A program made the translations under genes and the position numbers. A model generated the notes under the pieces. That model did no database searches. It was not told where the DNA came from and saw only the letters and a program-made list of their open reading frames with translations. This document shows positions 31,996 to 46,039 of a DNA stretch of 64,000 nt, in pieces. Source of the DNA: Apostichopus japonicus (taxonomy: Eukaryota > Echinodermata > Holothuroidea > Aspidochirotida > Stichopodidae); the NCBI RefSeq assembly GCF_037975245.1, contig NC_092576.1:20709611-20773610 (forward strand), written 5' to 3'. Positions within the stretch are counted from its first letter, which is position 1, and each line of letters begins with the position of its first letter.

Positions 31996-33560
31996 TACCG
32001 CACATTCGATTGATCGGTACGGATAATTCGATTGATCGGTACCGCACATTCGATTGATCGATACGGAACATTCGATTGATCGGTACCGCACATTCGATTG
32101 ATCGGTACGGAACATTCAATTGATCGATACCCCACATTCGATTGATCGGTACGGAAAATTCGATTGATCGGTACCGCACATTCGATTGATCGGTACGGAA
32201 CACTCGATTGATCGATACCACACATTCGATTGATCGGTACCGAACATTCGATTGATCGGTACCGCACATTCGATTGATCGGTACCGCACATTCGATTGAT
32301 CTGTACCGCACATTCGATTGATCGGTACCGCACATTCGATTGATCGGTACCGCACATTCGATTGATCGGTACCGCACATTCCATTGATCGGTACCGCACA
32401 TTCGATTGATCGGTACCGCACATTCTATTGATCGGTACGGAAAACTCGATTGATTGCTACGGAACATTCGATTGATCAGTACCGCACATTCGATTGATCA
32501 GTACCGCACATTCGATTGATCGGTACGGAACATTCGATTGATCGGTACGGAACATTCGATTGATCGGTACCGCACATTCGATTGATCGGTACCGCACATT
32601 CGATTGATCGGTACGGAACATTCGATTGATCGGTACCGCACATTCGATTGATCGGTACCGCACATTCTATTGATCGGTACGGAAAACTCGATTGATTGCT
32701 ACGGAACATTCGATTGATCGGTACCGCACATTCGATTGATCAGTACCGCACATACGATTGATCGGTACGGAACATTCGATTGATCGGTACGGAACATTCG
32801 ATTGATCGGTACCGCACATTCGATTGATCGGTACCGCACATTCGATTGATCGGTTCTGCACATTCGATTGATCGGTACTGCACATTCGATTGATCGGGAC
32901 CGAACATTCGATTGATCGGTACCGCACATTCGATTGATCGGTACCGCACATTCGATTGATCTGTACCGCACATTCGATTGATCGGTACCGCAGATTCGAT
33001 TGATCGGTACCGCACATTCGATTGATCGGTACCGCACATTCCATTGATCGGTACCGCACATTCGATTGATCGGTACAGCACATTCTATTGATCGGTACGG
33101 AAAACTCGATTGATTGCTACGGAACATTCGATTGATCAGTACCGCACATTCCATTGATCGGTACCGCACATTCGATTGATCGGTTCGGAACATTCGATTG
33201 ATCGGTACCGCACATTCGATTGATCGGTACCGCACATTCGATTGATCGGTACGGAACATTCGATTGATCGGTACGGAACATTCGATTGATCGGTACCGCA
33301 CATTCGATTGATCGGTACCGCACATTCGATTGATCGGTACCGCACATTCGATTGATCGGTACCGATCATTGAATTGATCGGTACCGTACATTCGATTGAT
33401 CGGTATCGCACATTCGATTGATCGGTACGTAACATTCGATTGATCGGTACCGCACATTCGATTGATCGGTACCGCACATTCAATTGATCGGTACCGCACA
33501 TTCGATTGATCGATACGGAACATTCGATTGATCGGTACCGCACATTCGATTGATCGGTAC
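31996..33560. repeat. 1,565-bp duplicated block D, copy 1
   Basis: Repeated at 34986-36550 (offset 2,990, equal to 136 monomers minus 2 bp; the two 21-bp monomers at 33671 and 34188 account for the 2 bp). The block carries the uncommon variants GATACCCCACATT, GGAACACTCG, CACATACG and TACGTAAC. Confidence 0.9.
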
Positions 33561-34765
33561 CGCACATTCGATTGATCGGTACCGCACATTCGATTGATCG
33601 GTACCGCACATTCGATTGATCGGTACCGTACATTCGATTGATCGGTATCGCACATTCGATTGATCGGTACTGCAATTCGATTGATCGGTTCGGAACATTC
33701 GATTAATCGGTACCGCACATTCGATTGATCGGTACCGCACATTCGATTGATCGGTACGGAAAATTCGATTGATCGGTACTGCACATTCGATTGATCGGTA
33801 CCGCACATTCGTTTGATCGGTACCGCACATTCGATTGATCGGTACCGCACATTCGATTGATCGGTACCGATCATTCGATTGATCGGTACCGTACATTCGA
33901 TTGATCGGTATCACACATTCGATTGATCGGTACGGAACATTCGATTGATCGGTACCGCACATTCGATTGATCGGTACCGCACATTCGATTGATCGGTACC
34001 GCACATTCGATTGATCGATACGGAACATTCGATTGATCGGTACCGCACATTCGATTGATCGGTACCGCACATTCGATTGATCGATACGGAACATTCGTTT
34101 GATCGGTACCGCACATTCGATTGATCGGTACCGCACATTCGATTGATCGGTACCGCACATTCGTTTGATCGGTACCGCACATTCGATTGATCGGTACTGC
34201 AATTCGATTGATCGGTTCGGAACATTCGATTGATCGGTAACGCACATTCGATTGATCGGTACAGCACATTCGAATGATCGGTACCGCACATTCGATTGAT
34301 CGGTACGGAACATTTGCTTGATCGGTAACGCACATTCGAATGATCGGTACCGCACATTCGATTGATCGGTACCGCACATTCGATTGATCGGTACAAAACA
34401 TTCGATTGATCGGTACCGCACATTCGATTGATCGGTACGGTACAATCGATTGATCGGTACCGCACATTCGATTGATCGGTACCGCACATTCGATTGATCG
34501 GTACCGCACATTCGATTGATCGGTACCGCACATTCGATTGATCGGTACGAAACATTCGATTGATCGGTTTCGCACATTCGATTGATCGGTACCGCATATT
34601 CGATTGATTGGCACTAAACATTCGATTGATCGGTACCGCACATTCGATTGATCGGTACGGAACATTCGATTGATCGGTACCGCACATTCGATTGATCGGT
34701 ACCGCACATTCGATTGATCGGTACTGCACATTCGATTGATCGGTACCGGACATTCGATTGATCGG
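33520..34765. repeat. Duplicated block E, copy 1 (44-bp deletion relative to copy 2)
   Basis: Homologous to 37280-38569. The offset is 3,760 up to about 34305 (171 monomers minus 2 bp), then 3,804: copy 2 has two extra monomers (44 bp) just before the rare CATTTGCTTG monomer. Shared rare markers are CATTTGCTTG, TACGGTACAATCG and TATCACACATT. A few substitutions separate the copies (for example TACAGC at 34261 versus TACCGC, TACAAAAC versus TACGAAAC). It is therefore older or less homogenised than block A. Confidence 0.85.
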
Positions 34766-34985
34766 TACCGCACATTCGATTGATCGGTACCGCACATTCG
34801 ATTGATCGGTACGGAACATTCGATTGATCGGTACCGCACATTCGATTGATAGGTACCGCACATTCGATTGATCGGCAAGGAACATTCGATTGATCGGTAC
34901 CGCACATTCGATTGATCGGTACCGCACATTCGATTGATCGGTACCGCACATTCGATTGATCGGCACTGAACATTCGATTGATCGG

Positions 34986-36550
34986 TACCGCACATTCGAT
35001 TGATCGGTACGGATAATTCGATTGATCGGTACCGCACATTCGATTGATCGATACGGAACATTCGATTGATCGGTACCGCACATTCGATTGATCGGTACGG
35101 AACATTCAATTGATCGATACCCCACATTCGATTGATCGGTACGGAAAATTCGATTGATCGGTACCGCACATTCGATTGATCGGTACGGAACACTCGATTG
35201 ATCGATACCACACATTCGATTGATCGGTACCGAACATTCGATTGATCGGTACCGCACATTCGATTGATCGGTACCGCACATTCGATTGATCTGTACCGCA
35301 CATTCGATTGATCGGTACCGCACATTCGATTGATCGGTACCGCACATTCGATTGATCGGTACCGCACATTCCATTGATCGGTACCGCACATTCGATTGAT
35401 CGGTACCGCACATTCTATTGATCGGTACGGAAAACTCGATTGATTGCTACGGAACATTCGATTGATCAGTACCGCACATTCGATTGATCAGTACCGCACA
35501 TTCGATTGATCGGTACGGAACATTCGATTGATCGGTACGGAACATTCGATTGATCGGTACCGCACATTCGATTGATCGGTACCGCACATTCGATTGATCG
35601 GTACGGAACATTCGATTGATCGGTACCGCACATTCGATTGATCGGTACCGCACATTCTATTGATCGGTACGGAAAACTCGATTGATTGCTACGGAACATT
35701 CGATTGATCGGTACCGCACATTCGATTGATCAGTACCGCACATACGATTGATCGGTACGGAACATTCGATTGATCGGTACGGAACATTCGATTGATCGGT
35801 ACCGCACATTCGATTGATCGGTACCGCACATTCGATTGATCGGTTCTGCACATTCGATTGATCGGTACTGCACATTCGATTGATCGGGACCGAACATTCG
35901 ATTGATCGGTACCGCACATTCGATTGATCGGTACCGCACATTCGATTGATCTGTACCGCACATTCGATTGATCGGTACCGCAGATTCGATTGATCGGTAC
36001 CGCACATTCGATTGATCGGTACCGCACATTCCATTGATCGGTACCGCACATTCGATTGATCGGTACAGCACATTCTATTGATCGGTACGGAAAACTCGAT
36101 TGATTGCTACGGAACATTCGATTGATCAGTACCGCACATTCCATTGATCGGTACCGCACATTCGATTGATCGGTTCGGAACATTCGATTGATCGGTACCG
36201 CACATTCGATTGATCGGTACCGCACATTCGATTGATCGGTACGGAACATTCGATTGATCGGTACGGAACATTCGATTGATCGGTACCGCACATTCGATTG
36301 ATCGGTACCGCACATTCGATTGATCGGTACCGCACATTCGATTGATCGGTACCGATCATTGAATTGATCGGTACCGTACATTCGATTGATCGGTATCGCA
36401 CATTCGATTGATCGGTACGTAACATTCGATTGATCGGTACCGCACATTCGATTGATCGGTACCGCACATTCAATTGATCGGTACCGCACATTCGATTGAT
36501 CGATACGGAACATTCGATTGATCGGTACCGCACATTCGATTGATCGGTAC
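34986..36550. repeat. 1,565-bp duplicated block D, copy 2
   Basis: Second copy of 31996-33560; identity ends at 36551, where TACTGC replaces TACCGC. The right part of block E copy 1 lies between the two D copies. Confidence 0.9.
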
Positions 36551-37279
36551 TGCACATTCGATTGATCGGTACCGGACATTCGATTGATCGGTACGGAAAA
36601 TTCGATTGATCGGTACCGCACATTCGATTGATCGGTACGGAACATTCGATTGATCGGCAAGGAACATTCGATTGATCGGTACCGCACATTCGATTGATCG
36701 GTACCGCACATTCGATTGATCGGTACCGCACATTCGATTGATCGGCACTGAACATTCGATTGATCGGTACCGCACATTCGATTGATCGGTACGGAAAATT
36801 CGATTGATCGGTACGGCACATTCGATTGATCGGTACGGAACATTCGATTGATCGATACCGCACATTCGATTGATCGGTACCGAACATTCGATTGATCGGT
36901 AACGCACATTCGATTGATCGGTACCGCACATTCGATTGATCTGTACCGCACATTCGATTGATCGGTACCGCACATTCGATTGATCGGTACCGCACATTCT
37001 ATTGATCGGCAACGCACAATCCATTGATCGGTACCGCACATTCGATTGATCGGTACGGAACATTCTATTGATCGGTACGGAACATTCGATTGATCGGTAC
37101 CGCATATTCGATTGATCAGTACCGCACATTCGATTGATCGGTATCGCACGTTCGATTGATCGGTACGGAACATTCGATTGATCGGTACGGAACATTCGAT
37201 TGATCGGTACCGCACATTCGATTGATCGGTACCGCACATTCGATTGATCGGTACGGTACATTCGATTGATCGGTACCGC

Positions 37280-38569
37280 ACATTCGATTGATCGGTACCG
37301 CACATTCGATTGATCGGTACCGCACATTCGATTGATCGGTACCGCACATTCGATTGATCGGTACCGCACATTCGATTGATCGGTACCGTACATTCGATTG
37401 ATCGGTATCGCACATTCGATTGATCGGTACTGCAATTCGATTGATCGGTTCGGAACATTCGATTAATCGGTACCGCACATTCGATTGATCGGTACCGCAC
37501 ATTCGATTGATCGGTACGGAAAATTCGATTGATCGGTACTGCACATTCGATTGATCGGTACCGCACATTCGTTTGATCGGTACCGCACATTCGATTGATC
37601 GGTACCGCACATTCGATTGATCGGTACCGATCATTCGATTGATCGGTACCGTACATTCGATTGATCGGTATCACACATTCGATTGATCGGTACGGAACAT
37701 TCGATTGATCGGTACCGCACATTCGATTGATCGGTACCGCACATTCGATTGATCGGTACCGCACATTCGATTGATCGATACGGAACATTCGATTGATCGG
37801 TACCGCACATTCGATTGATCGGTACCGCACATTCGATTGATCGATACGGAACATTCGTTTGATCGGTACCGCACATTCGATTGATCGGTACCGCACATTC
37901 GATTGATCGGTACCGCACATTCGTTTGATCGGTACCGCACATTCGATTGATCGGTACTGCAATTCGATTGATCGGTTCGGAACATTCGATTGATCGGTAA
38001 CGCACATTCGATTGATCGGTACCGCACATTCGAATGATCGGTACCGCACATTCGATTGATCGGTACGGAACATTCGATTGATCGGTACCGCACATTCGAT
38101 TGATCGGTACGGAACATTTGCTTGATCGGTAACGCACATTCGAATGATCGGTACCGCACATTCGATTGATCGGTACCGCACATTCGATTGATCGGTACGA
38201 AACATTCGATTGATCGGTACCGCACATTCGATTGATCGGTACGGTACAATCGATTGATCGGTACCGCACATTCGATTGATCGGTACCGAACATTCGATTG
38301 ATCGGTACCGCACATTCGATTGATCGGTACCGCACATTCGATTGATCGGTACGAAACATTCGATTGATCGGTTCCGCACATTCGATTGATCGGTACCGCA
38401 TATTCGATTGATTGGCACTAAACATTCGATTGATCGGTACCGCACATTCGATTGATCGGTACGGAACATTCGATTGATCGGTACCGCACATTCGATTGAT
38501 CGGTACCGCACATTCGATTGATCGGTACTGCACATTCGATTGATCGGTACCGGACATTCGATTGATCGG
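37280..38569. repeat. Duplicated block E, copy 2
   Basis: Counterpart of 33520-34765 with two additional monomers near 38075-38118. Looser similarity continues to about 39,150, where it meets another AAAACTCGATTGATTG marker (39147). Confidence 0.85.
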
Positions 38570-41500
38570 TACTGCACATTCGATTGATCGGTACCGCACA
38601 TTCGATTGATCGGTACGGAACATTCGATTGATCGGTACCGCACATTCGATTGATCGGTACCGCACATTCGATTGATCGGCACTGAACATTCGATTGATCG
38701 GTACCGCACATTCGATTGATCGGTACGGATAATTCGATTGATCGGTACCGCACATTCGATTGATCGGTACGGAACATTCGATTGATCGGTACCGCACATT
38801 CGATTGATCGGTACAGAACATTCGATTGATCGATACCACACATTCGATTGATCGGTACGGAAAATTCGATTGATCGGTACCGCACATTCGATTGATCGGT
38901 ACGGAACACTCGATTGATCGATACCACACATTCGATTGATCGGTACCGAACATTCGATTGATCGGTACCGCACATTCGATTGATCGGTACCGCACATTCG
39001 ATTGATCTGTACCGCACATTCGATTGATCGGTACCGCACATTCGATTGATCGGTACCGCACATTCGATTGATCGGTACCGCACATTCGATTGATCGGTAC
39101 CGCACATTCGATTGATCGGTACCGCACATTCTATTGATCGGTACGGAAAACTCGATTGATTGCTACGGAACATTCGATTGATCAGTACCGCACATTCGAT
39201 TGATCAGTACCGCACATTCGATTGATCGGTACGGAACATTCGATTGATCGGTACGGAACATTCGATTGATCGGTACCATACATTCGATTGATCGGTACCG
39301 CACATTCGATTGATCGGTACTGCACATTCTATTGATCGGTACGGAACATTCGATTGATCGGTACCGAACATTCGATTGATCGGTACCGCACATTCGATTG
39401 ATCGGTACCGCACATTCGATTTATCTGTACCGCACATTCGATTGATCGGTACCGCAGATTCGATTGATCGGTACCGCACATTCGATTGATCGGTACCGCA
39501 CATTCCATTGATCGGTACCGCGCATTCGATTGATCGGTACAGCACATTCGATTGATCGGTACGGAAAACTCGATTGATTGCTACGGAACATTCGATTGAT
39601 CAGTACCCCACATTCCATTGATCGGTACCGCACATTCGATTGATCGGTTCGGAACATTCGATTGATCGGTACCGCACATTCGATTGATCGGTACGGAAAA
39701 TTCGATTGATCTGTACGGAACATTCGATTGATCGGTACGGAACATTCGATTGATCGGTACCGCACATTCGATTGATCGGTACCGCACATTCGATTGATCG
39801 GTACCGATCATTCGATTGATAGGTACCGATCATTGGATTGATCGGTACCGTACATTCGATTGATCGGTATCGCACATTCGATTGATCGGTACGTAACATT
39901 CGATTGATCGGTACCGCACATTCGATTGATCGGTACCGCACATTCGATTGATCGGTACCGCACATTCGATTGATCGATACGGAACATTCGATTGATCGGT
40001 ACCGCACATTCGATTGATCGGTACCGCACATTCGATTGATCGATACGGAACATTCGTTTGATCGGTACCGCACATTCGATTGATCGGTACCGCACATTCG
40101 ATTGATCGGTACCGCACATTCGTTTGATCGGTACCGCACATTCGATTGATCGGTACTGCAATTCGATTGATCAGTTCGGAACATTCGATTGGTCGGTAAT
40201 GCACATTCGATTGATCGGTACCGCACATTCGATTGATCGGTACGGAACATTCGATTGATCGGTACTGCACATTCGATTGATCTGTACCGCACATTCGATT
40301 GATCGGTACTGCACATTCGATTGATCGGTACCGCACATTCGATTGATCGGTACTGCACATTCGATTGATCGGTACCGGACATTCGATTGATCGGTACGGA
40401 AAATTCGATTGATCGGTACCGCACATTCGATTGATCGGTACGGAACATTCGATTGATCGGTACCCCACATTCGATTGATAGGTACCGCACATTCGATTGA
40501 TCGGCAAGGAACATTCGATTGATCGGTACCGCACATTCGATTGATCGGTACCGCACATTCGATTGATCGGTACGGAAAATTCGATTGATCGGTACCGCAC
40601 ATTCGATTGATCGGTACGGAACATTCGATTGATCGATACCGCACATTCGATTGATCGGTACCGAACATTCGATTGATCGGTACCGCACATTCGATTGATC
40701 GGTACCGTACATTCGATTGATCTGTACCGCACATTCGATTGATCGGTACCGCACATTCGATTGATCGGTACCGCACATTCGATTGATCGGTACCGCACAT
40801 TCCATTGATCGGTACCGCACATTCGATTGATCGGTACCGCACATTCTATTGATCGGTACGGAAAACTCGATTGATTGCTACGGAACATTCGATTGATCAG
40901 TACCGCACATTCGATTGATCAGTACCGCACATTCGATTGATCGGTACGGAACATTCGATTGATCGGTACGGAACATTCGATTGATCGGTACCGTACATTC
41001 GATTGATCGGTATCGCACGTTCGATTGATCGGTACGGAACATTCGATTGATCGGTACGGAACATTCGAATGATCGGTACCGCACATTCGATTGATCGGTA
41101 CCGCACATTCGATTGATCGGTACGGTACATTCGATTGATCGGTTCCGAACATTCGATTGATCGGTACCGAACATTCAATTGATCGGTACGGAACATTCGA
41201 TTGATAGGTACCGCACATTCGATTGATCGGTACCGCACATTCGATTGATCGATACGGAACATTCGATTGATCGGTTCCGAACATTCGATTGATCGGTACC
41301 GCACATTCGATTGATCGGTACGGAACATTCGATTGATAGGTACCGCACATTCGATTGATCGGTACCGCACATTCGATTGATAGGTACCGAACATTCGATT
41401 GATCGGTACCGCACATTCGATTGATCGGTACGGAAAATTCGATTGATCGGTACCGCACATTCGATTGATCGGTACTCAACATTCGATTGATCGATACCGC

Positions 41501-44500
41501 ACATTCGATTGATCGGTACTGAACATTCGATTGATCGGTACCGCACATTCGATTGATCGGTACCGTACATTCGATTGAACTGTACCGCACATTCGATTGA
41601 TCGGTACCGCACATTCGATTGATCGGTACCGCACATTCGATTGATCGGTACCGCACATTCCATTGATCGGTACCGCACATTCGATTGATCGGTACCGCAC
41701 ATTCTATTGATCGGTACGGAAAACTCGATTGATTGCTACGGAACATTCGATTGATCAGTACCGCACATTCGATTGATCAGTACCGCACATTCGATTGATC
41801 GGTACGGAACATTCGATTGATCGGTACGGAACATTCGATTGATAGGTACCGCACATTCGATTGATCGGTACCGCACATTCGATTGATCGGTACGGTACAT
41901 TCGATTGATCGGTTCCGAACATTCGATTGATCGGTACCGAACATTCAATTGATCGGTACGGAACATTCGATTGATAGGTACCGCACATTCGATTGATCGG
42001 TACCGCACATTCGATTGATCGATACGGAACATTCGATTGATCGGTCCCGAACATTCGATTGATCGGTACCGCACATTCGATTGATCGGTACGGAACATTC
42101 GATTGGAAGGTACCGCACATTCGATTGATCGGTACCGCACATTCGATTGATCGGTACCGCACATTCGATTGATCGGTATCGCACATTCGATTAATCGGTA
42201 CGGAACATTCGATTGATCGGTACCGCACATTCGATTGATCGGTACCGCACATTCGTTTGATCGGTACCGCACATTCGATTGATCGGTACCGCACATTCGA
42301 TTGATCGGTACCGATCATTCGATTGATCGGTACCGTACATTCGATTGATCGGTATCGCAGATTCGATTGATCGGTACGGAACATTCGATTGATCGGTACC
42401 GCACATTCGATTGATCGGTACCGCACATTCGATTGATCGGTACCGCACATTCGATTGATCGATACGGAACATTCGATTGATCGGTACCGCACATTCGATT
42501 GATCGGCAAGGAACATTCGATTGATCAGTACCGCTTATTCGATTGATCGGTACCGCACATTCGATTGATCGGTACCGCACATTCGATTGAACGGTACGGA
42601 ACATTCCTTTGATCGGTACCGCACATTCGATTGATCGGTACCGCACATTCGATTGATCGGTATCGCACATTCGTTTGATCGGTACCGAACATTCGATTGA
42701 TAGGTACCGCACATTCGATTGATCGGTACCGCACATTCGATTGATCTGTACCGCACATTCGATTGATCGGTACCGCAGATTCGATTGATCGGTACCGCAC
42801 ATTCGATTGATCGGTACCGCACATTCCATTGATCGGTACCGCACATTCGATTGATCGGTACAGCACATTCGATTGATCGGTACGGAAAACATGATTGATT
42901 GCTACGGAACATTCGATTGATCAGTACCGCACATTCCATTGATCGGTACCGCACATTCGATTGATCGGTACAGCACATTCGATTGATCGTACCGCACATT
43001 CGATTGATCGGTACCGCACATTCGATTGATCGGTACCGTACATTCGATTGATCGGTATGGCACGTTCGATTGATCGGTACGGAACATTCGATTGATCGGT
43101 ACGGAACGTTCGATTGATCAGTACCGCACATTCGATTGATCGGTACCGCACATTCGATTGATCGGCAAGGAACATTCGATTGATCGGTTCCGAACATTCG
43201 ATTGATCGGTACCGAACATTCAATTGATGGGTTCCGCACATTCGATTGATCAGTACCGCATATTCGATTGATCGGCACTGAACATTCGATTGATCGGTAC
43301 CGCACATTCGATTGATCGGTACGGAACATTCGATTGATCGGTACCGCACATTCGTTTGATCGGTACGGAACATTCGATTGATCGGTACCGCACATTCGAT
43401 TGATCTGTACAGCACATTCGATTGATCGGTACCGCACATTCGATTGATCGGTACCGCACATTCGATTGATCGGTACCGCACATTCGTTTGATCGGTACGG
43501 AAAACTCGATTGATTGCTACGGAACATTCGATTGATAAGTACCGCACATTCGATTGATCAGTACCGCACATTCGATTGATCGGTACGGAACATTCGATTG
43601 ATCAGTACCGCACATTCGATTGATCAGTACCGCACATTCGATTGATCGGTACTGCACATTCGATTGATCGGTACTGCACATTCGATTGATCGGTACCGAA
43701 CATTCGATTGATTGGTACCGCACATTCGATTGGTCGGTACCGCACATTCGATTGATCTGTACCGCACATTCGATTGATCGGTACCGCAGATTCGATTGAT
43801 CGGTACCGCACATTCGATTGATCGGTATCGCACATTCCATTGATCGGTACCGCACCTTCGATTGATCGGTACAGCACATTCTATTGATCGGTACGGAAAA
43901 CTCGATTGATTGCTACGGAACATTCGATTGATCAGTACCCCACATTCCATTGATCGGTACCGCACATTCGATTGAACGGTTCGGAACATTCGATTGATCG
44001 GTACCGCACATTCGATTGATCGGTACGGAAAATTCGATTGATCGGTACGGAACATTCGATTGATCGGTACGGAACATTCGATTGATCGGTACCGCACATT
44101 CGATTGATCGGTACCGCACATTCGATTGATCGGTACCGCACATTCGATTGATCGGTACCGATCATTGGATTGATCGGTACCGTACATTCGATTGATCGGT
44201 ATCGCACATTCGATTGATCGGTACGTAACATTCGATTGATCGGTACCGCACATTCGATTGATCGGTACCGCACATTCGATTGATCGGTACCGCACATTCG
44301 ATTGATCGATACGGAACATTCGATTGATCGGTACCGCACATTCGATTGATCGGTACCGCACATTCGAGTGATCGATACGGAACATTCGTTTGATCGGTAC
44401 CGCACATTCGATTGATCGGTACCGCACATTCGATTGATCGGTACCGCACATTCGTTTGATCGGTACCGCACATTCGATTGATCGGTACTGCAATTCGATT

Positions 44501-45022
44501 GATCGGTTCGGAACATTCGATTGGTCGGTAATGCACATTCGATTGATCGGTACTGCAATTCGATTGATCGGTTCGGAACATTCGATTGGTCGGTAATGCA
44601 CATTCGATTGATCGGTACCGCACATTCGAATGATCGGTACCGCACATTCGATTGATCGGTACGGAACATTCGATTGATCGGTACCGCACATTCGATTGAT
44701 CGGTACGGAACATTTGATTGATCGGTAACGCACATTCGATTGATCGGTACCGCACATTTGATTGATCGGTACCGCACATTCGATTGATCGGTACGAAACA
44801 TTCGATTGATCGGTACCGCACATTCGATTGATCGGTACCGCATATTCGATTGATCGGTACCGCACATTCGATTGATCGGTTCCGAACATTCGATTGATCG
44901 GTACCGAACATTCGATTGATCGGTACCGCACATTCGATTGATCGGTACCGCATATTCGATTGATTGGCACTGAACATTCGATTGATCGGTACCGCACATT
45001 CGATTGATCGGTACCGCACATT

Positions 45023-45039
45023 CGATTGATCGGTACATT
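45023..45039. repeat. 17-bp truncated monomer followed by GATCAATACC
   Basis: The same 5-bp loss as at 6838-6854, followed by a GATCAATACC monomer and, about two monomers on, by GATCGTCAAGG. This three-part haplotype recurs at 47525, 52666 and 60622. Confidence 0.9.
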
Positions 45040-46039
45040 CGATTGATCAATACCGCACATTCGATTGATCGGTACCGCACATTCGATTGATCGTCAAGGA
45101 ACATTCGATTGATCGGTTCCGAACATTCGATTGATCGGTACCGAACATTCGATTGATCGGTTCCGCACATTCGATTGATCGGTACCGCATATTCGATTGA
45201 TTGGCACTGAACATTCGATTTATCGGTACCGCACATTCGATTGATCGGTACGGAACATTCGATTGATCGGTACTGCACATTCGATTGATCTGTACCGCAC
45301 ATTCGATTGATCGGTACTGCACATTCGATTGATCGGTACCGCACATTCGATTGATCGGTACCGCACATTCGATTTATCGGTACGGAACATTCGATTGATC
45401 GGTACCGCACATTCGATTGATCGGTACCGCACATTCGATTGATCGGCAAGGAACATTCGATTGATCGGTACCGCACATTCGATTGATCGGTACCGCACAT
45501 TCGATTGATCGGTACGGAAAATTCGATTGATCGGTACCGAACATTCGATTGATCGGTACGGAACATTCGATTGATCGATACCGCACATTCGATTGATCGG
45601 TACCGAACGTTCGATTGATCGGTACCGCACATTCGATTGATCGGTACCGTACATTCGATTGATCTGTACCGCACATTCGATTGATCGGTACCGCAGATTC
45701 GATTGATCGGTACCGCACATTCGATTGATCGGTACCGCACATTCCATTGATCGGTACCGCACATTCGATTGATCGGTACCGCACATTCTATTGATCGGTA
45801 CGGAAAACTCGATTGATTGCTACGGAACATTCGATTGATCAGTACCGCACATTCGATTGATCAGTACCGCACATTCGATTGATCGGTACGGAACATTCGA
45901 TTGATAGGTACCGCACATTCGATTGATCGGTACCGCACATTCGATTGATCGGTACCGTACATTCGATTGATCGGTATCGCACGTTCGATTGATCGGTACG
46001 GAACATTCGATTGATCGGTACGGAACATTCGAATGATCG

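Larger units (their letters stand above)
24715..36115. repeat. Region with a marker trimer repeated every 396-440 bp
   Basis: A three-monomer haplotype (CTATTGATCGGTACGG, then AAAACTCGATTGATTGCTAC, usually followed by GATCAGTACC one or two monomers later) recurs with AAAACT at 24741, 25159, 27205, 27601, 28041, 28459, 29471, 29911, 30329, 31517, 31957, 32441, 32683, 33101, 35431, 35673 and 36091. Neighbouring spacings of 396, 418 and 440 bp (18, 19, 20 monomers) dominate; longer gaps are also monomer multiples apart from 1-bp variants. This looks like a partly eroded higher-order repeat of about 19 monomers. Confidence 0.8.
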
